This document shows positions 48,896 to 60,168 of a stretch of DNA of 64,000 nucleotides, in pieces. Position 1 is the stretch's first letter; the number at the start of each line of letters is the position of its first letter. The stretch spans positions 8,851,463 through 8,915,462 of the forward strand of contig NC_058137.1 in assembly GCF_011075055.1 (NCBI RefSeq), written 5' to 3'. Source of the DNA: Mangifera indica. Its lineage: Eukaryota; Streptophyta; Magnoliopsida; Sapindales; Anacardiaceae. Below the pieces are notes generated by a model, which worked only from the letters and a program-made list of their open reading frames with translations, was not told the DNA's origin and did no database searches. The translations under genes and the position numbers were made by a program.

Positions 48896-49806
48896 GCGAA
48901 AATGACTATTTTCTACCCAATTTTTAGGTCATTCTCAAATTTATACCCACGGAAAATAAAAAACCCCTTTTCTCACCCATGACCAAACTACCGTTCAATT
49001 TTCAGTTAAGGACAGAGGTAAAATCATTATTTTACCTATAAACTTTAAAACTTTAAAATTTCACCATTTTCCCCCTCCAAGTTTTAAAAACTAACACCTC
49101 AACCCACCTTCAAAGTTTGAAAAGTTTAGATTTCATCCCTAGGGTTTGGTTCATTCTCTGACCACCACCGACGATCGATGCATTCCACCGATCTCTTATC
49201 TCTGACTACAAAAGATGACCCTTCATTGCCCAGATCTAGACGACAAAGCATCATTCAGATTTGGAAGAACAGACGAGTTGCATCTGGATGATGCAATGAG
49301 CGATGAAAGATGATGAAGTGTCATCCTTTGTCGTTTGGGAGGAGCGACAAAGAGAGAACTCTTTGTCGCACGGTGGTGCGACGAGGGGATAAAGATCTCT
49401 TCATCACACCATCACCGTCGCACCAGGAGAAGGAGGAGGTCGGAGATGACATCAAAAGATGCAGTTGAAAAATGGGGGTGGAATTGCTATTTTGGAAAGA
49501 TATAAGGGGGTGGCTGAGTTTGAAAAAATGTGGAAACCCTAAGTTTAGGAGTGAAAATATTACTTTTCAAAGTTTAAAAACTTTAAGTAAATTTGAAATT
49601 TTAGTTTTTAAAACCTGTGGGGTGGGGGGGAGAATAATAAACTTTATAACGTTTTAATATAAATAGTAAAATGATTATTTTACCCCTCCTTTTAACAGAA
49701 AAAATTAACAAAAGTTTGTTTATGGGTGAAAAAAGAGGTTTTCCATCTTCTGTGGGTATAAATTTGAGAATGGCTTAAAAATTGGGTAGGAAATAGTGCT
49801 TTTCCC
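48896..49806. mobile_element. Non-autonomous foldback MULE, copy B (911 bp)
   Basis: Flanked by an exact 9-bp target duplication TTTTTCATA (48,887-48,895 and 49,807-49,815), the hallmark of Mutator-type transposition. The left end GCGAAAATGACTATTTTCTA and the right end in reverse GGGAAAAGCACTATTTCCTA begin inverted repeats that continue through CATTCTCAAATTTATACCCA. The core (49,150-49,430) is GC-richer with GATGA/CGACAAAG words. No transposase. Confidence 0.92.
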
Positions 49807-50007
49807 TTTTTCATATGGTATATGTTAATGAAAGTTTTCATCACCAATAAAAAATACACAATTTAGAGTTTTACATAAATAAAACTACAGTAGCAACAAT
49901 AAAAATTTGATAAAGGATCATCATGTCCATTAATGTATAATACAGATAACATGAAAATAATATAGTAGTTGACCTGATGATCAGAAAACATATGTCTATG
50001 ATATAGT

Positions 50008-50210
50008 TATTAGTTGTTTTTTACAGACTACCCTGAAAAGAATGCCTATAGGAAGGAGCGTGTGTTGTGTTTAGTAGATAATCAACGTATGTGTACCTAT
50101 AATGGTATATGTTTAATTTTCTCTCTCGTCTCTCATTTTAGTTATTTGTATTATAAGATTCGAGAGAAGAAGTTACATCAAAATAGGAATATCTAGAAGT
50201 TCTTAACTTA
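50008..50210 (+). repeat. Dispersed repeat, copy 1 (partner at 54,722-54,930)
   Basis: Shares with the partner the ordered phrases TTATTAGTTGTT, TAGATAAT, TATGTGTACCTMTARTGG, ATTTTCTCTCT, GAAGAAG and ATCAAAATAG. Diverged, same orientation, 4.7 kb apart. Could be the LTRs of one decayed element or two separate relics; no LTR ends or PBS could be fixed. Confidence 0.6.
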
Positions 50211-50921
50211 AAGATGATTATAAGAGATTTATTTATATTCTAATTAAACTAAAATAAAATATTTATAATAGCAAAATGATCCTAATTTGGAAGGGAAAAA
50301 ACTTTTCCTTGCTGACATGGTAGCTAAAAGAAAAATCCTCTTGAAGATGTTGAGTAGATTCGCTACTAAGCAGAGGTTTTCTCATAACTACATGATAGAA
50401 AGTTTATTTTCGTTTATGTGTGGATGGTAAGTGTTGGTGTTGTTGCTAGTTATTGGTCATGGTGGCTTAGATAGGTCTATTGTGTTGATGTTTTTCAAAG
50501 AGGTATTATGCAAGCAAGAAGATATCGTATAATAATTGTTCCTTACTTCTTGGAGTGTAGGAAAGACTTCAAAAACTTCTTCCAATGATTGTGTTACATA
50601 GAGATTATGAAATCTTTTATATAAGGATGTCTTAGTTGGTATAATTATGGCTTTGTACATATTGTGGCGCATACCAATCATCATTCTTTTTTCCCATAAA
50701 ATATGATTTGATGTGTACTTTTTACATCTCAGGATGGTTGAGACATGCTTAGGGATTGTGTTGAATAGTTAGGATTGTCTTTATTTCAGCTTTGATTTGG
50801 CTATAAAAGGGACAGTGGGTTGGCTTAAGTCTCCTAAATTTCAAACATTTCTATCTTTGCTGGTCTTTTGAGAGTTTCTTATTTTTTAGGTCGATTAGAG
50901 CAATAACATTGTATTATCTAA

Positions 50922-51090
50922 AATCTCACCTATGCAAGCAAACAAAACCAATTAGTTCTTGACAACAAAAGACTCTTGGAGTTGACTAACTCACTAACAT
51001 ACACAATAATATTGATATTGCTTTAATCGACTCCAAGAGTCTTTTGTTGTTAAGAACTACTTGGTTTTGTTTGCTTGCCTAGTTGAGATT
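50922..51090. repeat. Near-perfect 64-bp inverted repeat with 41-bp loop
   Basis: Left arm 50,922-50,985 and right arm 51,027-51,090 pair with about six mismatches. Matching phrases are GCAAGCAAACAAAACCAA on the left and, in reverse, the same word from the right arm, and GACTCTTGGAGT in both. If transcribed it would fold into a ~169-nt hairpin in the size range of plant miRNA precursors. A TATAAAAGG box lies upstream at about 50,802. It could equally be a small foldback transposon; no target duplication is evident. Confidence 0.85.
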
Positions 51091-52389
51091 AGCATTTGTC
51101 TAGCTTTCCAAGTTAGCTAGTAGGGGGTGTATATTCTTTTGCCATTACAACATATGAGACTACATACTGTAAGTAGACGCATAGAGGTGTCTTGCATCAT
51201 AATGTGGGCATGTCAAATGATCCTTTTTAGGTTTATTATATTATGGGATAGACTTGATGCTCGAGTTTTGCCTCACACCTTAGACTCCTACCAAAAAAAC
51301 TTTATAGGAGTGACACTTGTTATCATGATAAAGTTGGAAAGCTCGTACAAAGAGTGACCTTGAGATGTTTTCCAAGGGTTTGATATTTTTTATGAGACTT
51401 GACTTTTCCTGCAATTACAATGTTAAGGTAAATTATTGCATTTTTGAGATTATTGTTCGATTTAGTCTTAATAATCCTAACTGACATAGTTTTGTTTACA
51501 ATCTCTAAACATGTTTTCCATTCCTTCTAGCATGGGATCCAACCCTTCTAAGAAGAGAGTAAGGGAGTATGGCTAGAATTAACAAACATATAAGAGAGTT
51601 CATGTAAACAAGGTTAAGGTTGTTATAAATGGAAGTTCATCCTAGATGATTAAGAAGTGTTCCAAATGGAATGGTCTCATGCCTCAACAAGTCAAGCTTG
51701 TACTTTAAAAGTCTTGCTCATTGAGTTTCTAAGAGATGTTAGGGGATTTACAAATAGATCGTTTACTATTGTAAAAGGTGTAGAGGAGAGATCATGGTTA
51801 AGATTCTTAATCAATTCTTTGCTCAAACTTCGATTCCTAAATTACTTTCATGGGAATGAGTGTTGTAAATATGATTCTGTTAGAGTACCAATAATATGTT
51901 GCAGATTATTGAAGCGCTATCTATCTTATGTTCAATGAGAAAACTTGCTAGTAATCTTTTATTTGCAATACCGGGCTAGATGTATGTACATATAGCTACC
52001 TTTTCATCACTCTTTCTTTAGTGTATTATACTTTGTAATTGTTAATTAATACAATTAAAAAATGGTGATCTAATTACTTTAGTTACATCTTTGTTTATTG
52101 TCATCACACTTATAAGGACCTTACACATACATTTTTTTAATGCAATTAGTAAACAAATATAAGAGAGAAAAAGTACTTAGAGTATTAGGATTTGGTTGTG
52201 CTTGACAAATTTAACTCTATATAGCAAGTTTATGGAATTCAAGGTGTCTCCCTAGTTAATTAAAGGTGCTATTGCAATGCAATGCATTTGTTTCTTTAAG
52301 AAAGGAAATATTACCTTGTTGCTTATGATTCTACCAACAGTCGTAAGTGTAGAGATAAGACTTGAACCTGTGGTTGTCATGGTGTTATG
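51091..52389. other. No recognisable feature
   Basis: Contains a 93-codon open frame (51,657-51,938) without family resemblance. Probably decayed repeat; nothing called. Confidence 0.35.
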
Positions 52390-53400
52390 ATCTCGCTCAC
52401 AGGTACACAAGTCGTCAAGTATCATATATAGATATCAATCCCATAAGGCTTGGGAGCTAACTGCTAGTTCATTTTATAACTTAAATTAGCTATGACAACA
52501 AAATTCAGTGAAATTGAAATGTTAAAACTATCTTGACTAATTAACTAATTCAGATTATCGAATTTAACTAAATTAACTAATGAATTTAAACCATCAAGAA
52601 GATGGATCTAGAGTTAAAATTTCACTATTTATCCACATAACAAGTAGTATATCTAATTGATGGTTGATCATCCTATTATACTTAATTCTTAGGTTGATTA
52701 AGTATGTAAATATTAAATGAATACCTACTCTTGTGGTACTTAGTAAACTTGTTACACTTTGTGATGACCAATTACTCTATTTGCCATCTCCGTTCTTTTT
52801 TCCTCTCATTTATCCCATTTAAGCCTTCTAAAGTTCTCTCATTTTTTGGATCAAATTCCAGTAATTTAGGATTTTGTGATCTTGTCATAAGCCACTTAAG
52901 TACCTACAAGGAGAAAAGTAAAAATGAATCAACTAAAACAAAAATAAAGTGAAATAAAACTTTAGTCTAATCAAATTACAAATTATACTAATATCAACAA
53001 ATCATCAATCCCCAACAACCCATGAGTCAATCAAGTAATATAAAAAGTTATTGGTCCTATTAGGATTTGTTATTAAGTACTTGTTCATTTTATAATAAAG
53101 ATTAGCTAGAGAAATCGAATATTTAATAAAGAAAAATGAATTAAATTGCAACTAATTAGTCAAAATCAATAAAGAAATAAACGTCCAACAAATTAATGAT
53201 TAACTACTAATGTAAAGACAATAAAGTTTAAAATTTCACTATCGATAGCTCAATAACTACTAACAAATCCAATTAAAATTAAAGATATAATGAATTGTTG
53301 ATGACTGATTATTCTATTTTACTTAAATTCTCTTTCAAAGTTGATTAGACGTATAAAGATTAAAAGTATATCTACTTTCTTAATATGATGTTAATTAAAA
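52390..53400. repeat. Two diverged copies of a dispersed plant repeat
   Basis: Segments at about 52,400-52,740 and 53,050-53,400 share the order TTCATTTTATAA, TTAGCTA, TTAAAATTTCACTATYKATC, TTGATGRTTGATYATYCTAT, CTTAATTCT and TACCTACT/TATCTACT. The first begins with AGGTACACAAGTCGTCAAGT, a phrase I associate with a repeat common in plant genomes (possibly LTR-derived). Class not settled. Confidence 0.5.
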
Positions 53401-54721
53401 CTCATTAAAATCTATAATAATCAATTTACCCACAAAGAATTTATATTTATCTCTACGTAACATTTTAGGATTAGTAAAGACATGAACTAATTGTATAGGT
53501 ATTTTTAAATAGCACACATCAATCTACTAACAAGCACATTATGAGGCCCTAACACCAGGCAAACAATTAAAAATTCAATTACTAAATCAAAAGTCCATTA
53601 TCATTGATAAAAAATCAAATGAAAAAGTAACAAATAAAGAAAAATATTTATTTCTATTTCTATTATGGTTTGAAAGGTTAGAAAAACCTCTCGTGACTTG
53701 TCTTTTCAACTATAAACATAATTGATAGATCCATCACAAACCCAAAAAACAAGGTTTATCTACTCACAACAATCATATAAAACTACAAGACATAGTTGAA
53801 TACAGAATCATTATAAATCAATTGAAAGAAAAGTTTAGAGATGAATAATAAAGACTCTTGATCATTTTAATCATGATTTTGACTGAATTTTCTCTCTTTA
53901 ATCTTCAATCTTCCATCTCCCCTTTTATTTTTGAAGTTTTTCTCTCTAAAATCCCTATTTTCTATTGTAATTTATTGTATTTTTTTTGTTTTGGAAAGGT
54001 CATGCCCCTCTTTATATAATGCGCCAACTAAGTTTTTTTTTTTCTATTTTTTTCTTTTCGTACCATAATTATCACCATAATTACACTCATATTAGGTCAC
54101 TACCTTTTTTTCAAAGAACTTGCTACATTGTTCAATCGTGGTCAAAATTGGCATCCTTAAGCTTCCATTCTTGCTTTGAAGATAGTTCAAACTTCTTCAT
54201 AATATCTAAAAACATAAAACAAAACACATAATAAAATCAAACAATTAAAGAGAAATAACACTTAAAAGAATTGAGAAAAATAAAATAAAATTCACCTAAA
54301 AGCATACCATTATAGACCTTATTTGTATGTATTTCACACACACATCTCTAACTAGGAACAACGAGACAAGCCAATTCTGAACTGTTGTTGAATTCCGTAA
54401 AAATTTGATTATCTAAGGCTTTTCTATGTCATATTTTGGGGTCCATTAAAGAAATTTGGTATCCGATGTGTGTGATATCAAAGCACAGAGGTGGTGGTAG
54501 CCCTCCTTTTAGAGCTAATTTGTTGATGAGATTTCAAATCATCAACTAAAGTACGTAATTCCAAGCTTTGCACAAGTTATGTTATGGTAGCAAAGATAAA
54601 GATATAGTAAAAGACCTTGATGTAACTACTACTTTGTAATATGAATAATGTAAAAGTAAGAAGATAAAATTTTTATTGTGGTTCAATGCAATGATCAAAG
54701 AACTTACATCTGTAGTGTAAT
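53401..54721. other. No recognisable gene
   Basis: AT-rich with T-runs. An 81-codon open frame (53,986-54,231) is low-complexity and not called. Confidence 0.35.
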
Positions 54722-54930
54722 TATTAGTTGTTGCTTACAAAATATATTGAAAAAGATGTGTATAGTAAGTAGTGTGTATGATGTTTGACTAGATAATCTT
54801 CTTATGTGTACCTCTAGTGGTGTATGTATGACCATTTTCTCTCTCCTCTTATATTGGTTCTTTATATTCATGAGATTTGAGGGAAGAAGCTAGCTCTATC
54901 AAAATAGAAATGTCTAAAAATTGTTATTCT
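54722..54930 (+). repeat. Dispersed repeat, copy 2 (partner at 50,008-50,210)
   Basis: See the partner entry. This copy is more A/T-drifted and is preceded by TTTTATTGTGGTTCAATGCA, a phrase not found next to copy 1. Confidence 0.6.
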
Positions 54931-55342
54931 AATATAATTCTAATAGAAATATCAGAATTCTAGCTTAATCCCACATTTCATTTTTACCCTTCATGACTAA
55001 TTAATTTGAATAACATCAAGGTTCAATCGTTTATTCATTGGGTTTACAACCTCAAGAGAGGTTTTTAAAGAAGAAATAAAAATTTACATCTAATTAACGA
55101 TCTTTGAAACTTTGAGAATGACAATGGACTTTAACACGTCCCTTATCATTTATAAAATTATTTCAAATTTTATATCAAAGTGAGTAACTTCAATTTTTCA
55201 AATAAATATATTCTAACTAAGTTTACATCTCAATTTTACTCTTTCACTATTAATTTTTTCTTAACAATATAAGATTCTAACTCCTTTTTGACTAATTTTA
55301 AGAACCTCAATAATAGGTTTCAAAGACCAACCCCAAAATTAA

Positions 55343-56087
55343 GGCCAAAGGACTATATCCCACCCAAACTATGCTGAATTCTCAAAGTTTCCCTCATTAA
55401 CTTTGAAAATCCTATTTACCCATCCATGACCGTTTAAATCTATTAATTTTAAGGGTAAAATCGTTATTTTATGTTTAATGTTAAAAATAAAATATAATAT
55501 AATTTCATCCCCCCCCCCCCCAAAAAAAAAATTTAAAAAACTAACTTTTCTCCCTTAAACCAAGTTTGAAAAAATCACATTGCCCCTTAGAGTTTAATTT
55601 CAAAATCTATTCACTTTCTCTGGTGCCATCGCCGACCATCTCTCCCTCTTGACGGTTTCACTTCTCCGACAGCCCACCTCAACTTCACCCCAACCCATCC
55701 GCCTCATCTCGTCTTTGTGGTCTGGGAAGACGATTTCTCTTCCTAGACGACGTCTCTCAGTATCGAATAGGTTGGGGTGAAGTTGAGGTGGGCCGTCGAA
55801 GAAGGGGAAACCATTGGGAGGGAGAGACAACCGGTAATGGCGTCAGAGAAAGTGAACGAATTTTGAAACTAAACCCTAAAGGAGGGAAAAATGTGATCTT
55901 TTCAAACTTGGTTTAGGGGAAAAAATGTTAGTTTTTAAACTTTTACGAGGGAAAATGAGATTAAATTTTTAGGGGTTAGAGTTTCGTTAAATTTAACTGA
56001 TCATGGGTGGGTAAATGATATTTTTAAAGTTAATAGGGAAAACTTTGAGAAATCAATATACTTTGGGTGGGAAATAGTCCTTTGGCC
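55343..56087. mobile_element. Non-autonomous foldback MULE, copy C (745 bp)
   Basis: Exact 9-bp target duplication CAAAATTAA (55,334-55,342 and 56,088-56,096). Ends GGCCAAAGGACTATATCCCA and, in reverse, GGCCAAAGGACTATTTCCCA. The inverted repeats extend almost to the centre (about 55,715), where CCCACCTCAACTTCACCCCA is mirrored, so the element is essentially one long palindrome. A C13A9-like homopolymer step lies near 55,509. An open frame through the middle is an artefact. Confidence 0.95.
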
Positions 56088-56096
56088 CAAAATTAA

Positions 56097-58034
56097 TATC
56101 AAACTGCTATTTTCAAAACATTAATGTTGGTCAACGTTATTTAAATTTACCTATCTCTACACGCATCAAGAAAAGTGTAGTGAAAAAAAGAGGTTTACTT
56201 AAATGACCCTTTTATTTCTCTTCTTCATATAATTGAAATATAGGGACTTGTAGTTAAAAGTTAGATTAAGCCAAAATGGGAAGTCAACACAAAATAAGAT
56301 AAAAAGAATTTTCCTGATTGCTTCACAAAATAAGAGAAGGAAATCACTTTCAACTACAATTTTGATTCAAATAACCTTTACAAATTTGTGACAATCCCCA
56401 TTTAATATGAATGAAAATCCGCTTATTACAATAGAAATCAAGAATTAAAAAAATAAATAAAAGTACCAAGTTTTTTGGCTTTTATTTTTCAAAAAGATAA
56501 ATTGATGAGAGTAATGATAAGGTAAGGGGCTGAAAAATATATAGTGGCAATTGAGTAAGATAGTGATTAGATAGAATAGAAGGATAGGCGATAGCTTTCG
56601 GTGAGTCATTTCCCATTACATTCATCAACTAAATCTATGAGCATGGTAAACTTTATATCATAAGTAGTCACATTTTGAATTTATTCACAATGGCCCTAGT
56701 TTATCATTGTGAAGTGATACTTGTGGGGCATATCTATCATTTTAAATTATGCTGCTTTAATTTGTGTAAATTATCATTTTTGAGGACTAAATTGCAATTT
56801 TCTCTCTCAATCATCCTTGAATACAAATTTCCTTCTGAAATATATGAGACAACAGCCAGGGATGGAGATCGGAACTTGCACGTATTAAAATAGATTTTTT
56901 TTATATAAATAAGAAAATTATTGGCTTAGGGTACCTTGGTCATCCCAGATTAACTGAGCCCCGGCTGTGATAGAAATATATCCTTTTTAGGAGTTTTAAA
57001 TCATGAGGGCATTGTAGCCACAAAATTTTAATCATTTGTGAATAAGTTTTTATTATACAATTAGAAAAGAAAAATTAAATTGAAACTGAAGTTTGGAGTC
57101 AGAAATAAAATTAGGCCCACCAAACTTACAATTTGGACCTAAAGTGTCAGCCCATTTTAAATTGGGCTGAGAGAATATATTTATTTCACTATATTTTTAC
57201 AACAAAGTAGTAGTTTGGATTTCAAGAAATTATACGTGGCATTATCGTAACCTATGAATGCAAACATTAAATGTGGTTCCAAAAGTATAGACGGTTGGAT
57301 TATCCACTTTCGTCCAACTGTACGGTCATAATTGCTTATCCTTTGACATTAACCCAAGCCGTGCTTGTGATAAACTTTTACTTTATTTGCTTGATTGAGA
57401 GACTTTTTACTTGACATGTCAACTAAACTTTGATTGCAATGAAAATATTTCATAAATTAATTTAAATAAGGAAAAAAAAGTATTTTTATCATTGTTTGGT
57501 TTTTTTATTATTACCAAAATTAAAAATTATCACAAAATATATTACTTTAAAGATTAAAAGATGTAAATTAATTATGTATTTGAGTAAATAGATATATATA
57601 AATAATTATTGTGTTTGATTGATAGTAATAAAAAAAATATTAAGATATTATTTTACTTAAATATTTTTAATATATTAAACTAAATTTATTAATGGTAAAA
57701 CGATAATAAAATTAATATTATTTTAATAGTATTTTATTACATAAAGAGAATATGACAATTAAATTATCTCTTATATTATTTTTCATGTCAACTTGATTTA
57801 AATGATAAACCAAAATAAGATAATATCAGTAATAAAAAATAGATTACTTAAGTGATCACTTATTTCTCTAAACCAAATGCACCTAAAGGTAATTTACTAT
57901 AAACTATAAACCCTATGATGTATGTAATAAATTGTGCTCTTGTTGATTCTAAAAGTATGACCATAATCCTCAATTAATCAGTTTTTTTATAATATAAAAA
58001 TTTTGTACTAACGTGAAGTACATAATATTAGATC
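56097..58034. other. No recognisable feature
   Basis: AT-rich spacer. A 72-codon open frame (56,675-56,893) has no recognisable family. Nothing else supported. Confidence 0.35.
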
Positions 58035-58039
58035 TTAAG

Positions 58040-59013
58040 TATTAGATTCGAGTCCACCTATGACGAGTCGACTAAACCCGGTTTAGTATAACTACAAAAA
58101 ATAGTTATAAGAGGGAGTTGGAGGACAGTTGACACATATAAATTGTCCAAACTGCCTCCCTATAAAAATCACGCCATTTTTTTTTCAAAAAGAAAGTTAC
58201 TCCTAAAAAAAGGCCAAAGTACAGTAATCTAGTCTTCTATTGAAATGCAATACGTGGGCAAATGATATCGTGAAAATAAACTAACGTCAATACCTTGCAT
58301 CATATATGAAGAGACTTCATCAAATATTGAATCTGGGTACGCAAATTTCTGTTTACAGAATTCATAAAATTTGATCTTGACATGTTTGATTATTCTCAAC
58401 ATCGATATCAGAGCCTAGGATGTGATTTTGTCATGTGTTCTGTGAATGAAATTATGGATGTTGTAACAATTATAATATGGTTTTGTTGTTTTGGGTGGAA
58501 TGTTTATTAACATTCATTCTTGGGAACAAATTCAATTCGGCCAAAATTGCATGAAATTAGTAATGGAAAACATGTTGGATGGATGATTGGAATGGTATTA
58601 CATTTGCAAGTATGAAACGTATTGCTATATGAGATTTCTGTGGCTAAGTATTTAGTTCGGGTCTTTTGTCACGTGTGAGTGGTAGATATTGGATCTGAGT
58701 CAACTCATGACGGGTTGACCGAACCTGATTTAGTATAACTATAAAAAGTAGTTATAAGAGGGAGTTGGAAGATAGTTGGACACATATAAATTGTTCAAAC
58801 TGCCTCCCCATAAAAATCACACCATTTTTTTTTCAAAAAGAAAGTTACTCCTTCTCATAAAAAAAGGCCAGAGCAAAATAGACTAACGTCAACATCTTGC
58901 ATCATATCCGAAGATACTTCATCAATTATTGAATCCAGGTATGTAAATTTCTATTTAGAAAATTTTATTAAATTCACAGAATTTGATCCTGACATGTTTG
59001 ATTATTCCCAACA
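58040..59013 (+). mobile_element. TRIM-like retroelement: two short LTRs and a ~285-bp interior
   Basis: Direct repeats 58,040-58,401 and 58,687-59,013 share TTAGTATAACTA, AGTTATAAGAGGGAGTTGG, TTTTTTTTCAAAAAGAAAGT and GACATGTTTGATTATT. Both end YCAACA. Just after the first lies TATCAGAGCCTAGG, the core of the plant initiator-Met PBS, and just before the second a purine-rich GTGAGTGGTAGA. Flanks TTAAG and TTATG match 4 of 5. No coding capacity, total 974 bp: the pattern of terminal-repeat retrotransposons in miniature, moved by proteins from other elements. Confidence 0.82.
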
Positions 59014-60168
59014 TTATGCAAGAAAGTGATCATGACGATTGAAATTAACAAAGGTGATTCCATGTCTACACTATCCAACGATTAGTGAAAGTGATGGTGG
59101 TGAGTGAATAACTTTGTGTGAGTGATTAATGATATCAAGATGTTTTTAATGTGATTCAACTTGCTATTCAAGAGTCTACATTTATAGTTATGTTATTTTT
59201 GTCTTTGACAAATTCTAACAAAGTATTCTTAAGTAATTCAAATAATTTGCTTGAGAAGAGTTTCGAGTCTCTCTTTACCTATATACAATTTTTTATTTAA
59301 AGAATTAGAGGTAGAGTTACATTTCTATATATTACATTAAGTACATTACGTTTCTATATATTACATTAAGTATATTACGTTTCTATATATTACATTAAGT
59401 GCATTAATTTCAAACTATAAACCTATTTTGTTTTGTATGGTAATAAGATAGTTATATAATCTTGATTTGGATAGAATATAAGTACTTTCCTAAATAAACA
59501 TGAGTTGAAGTAAGGCAATGCTCTTGCAAATAAAAGAGATTAAGTTTATCACACCAAAGAGATTACAAGAATTTTCCAAGTCTTACTCTTTTTGTTAGCT
59601 TCAGATGAAAGGCTTTTACTCATATGTTTGGTTGATCCATATGTAGGGGATGTTCCTAGTCTGTAACACCCACACGTACGTAGCAAGGTCATCACTGCCA
59701 TTTTATATTAAATCTGATTATTACTAATTGTTGGATATGATGAAAATGCTTAAGTAATAAAGATAATGAATTTTACATTGTCGAACGACCATGCATGAAG
59801 GGTACATGTCTATTCATGTCATGTTAAATGACTAAAATGAATAATGTACCATATAGGATTATTTTAAAATGACCGTTCAGTTTGAGTGAACGATTGTTCC
59901 AATGGTTATGATATGAATATATTTAAGCATCACTTTAAACACTGTTTGGGCATTTTTTTTCGTATACAAACTTTTCACTTAGAAACTATTTCATTCTTAT
60001 TCAATTAGTAGAGAATATTTCTAATAAGATCAAGTGAAGTATTGAGAATAAATTCATCAAGCAGAGATCAAGTAAGACAATATTTTTCTGTTAGTGTTTA
60101 CGCAGGAAATTAATAAGTGACATGTTAGATAAATATGATATATAAAATTATGAAATCTCTATATCGAG
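59014..60168. other. Non-coding, with a short tandem repeat
   Basis: Apart from the ~29-bp repeat listed separately, no feature is recognised. The left limit of the ULP relic may lie in this stretch. Confidence 0.35.
59311..59402. repeat. Three-copy ~29-bp tandem repeat
   Basis: Unit reads CGTTTCTATATATTACATTA plus AGTATATTA, repeated with minor changes. Confidence 0.88.

Noticed and set aside
51657..51938. 93-codon plus-strand open frame
   Set aside because: No recognisable motif; similar length is expected by chance in decayed repeats. Noted only as part of the possible old element.
55600..55830. 76-codon minus-strand open frame
   Set aside because: Falls in the palindromic core of foldback MULE copy C; the palindrome makes both strands similar and open.
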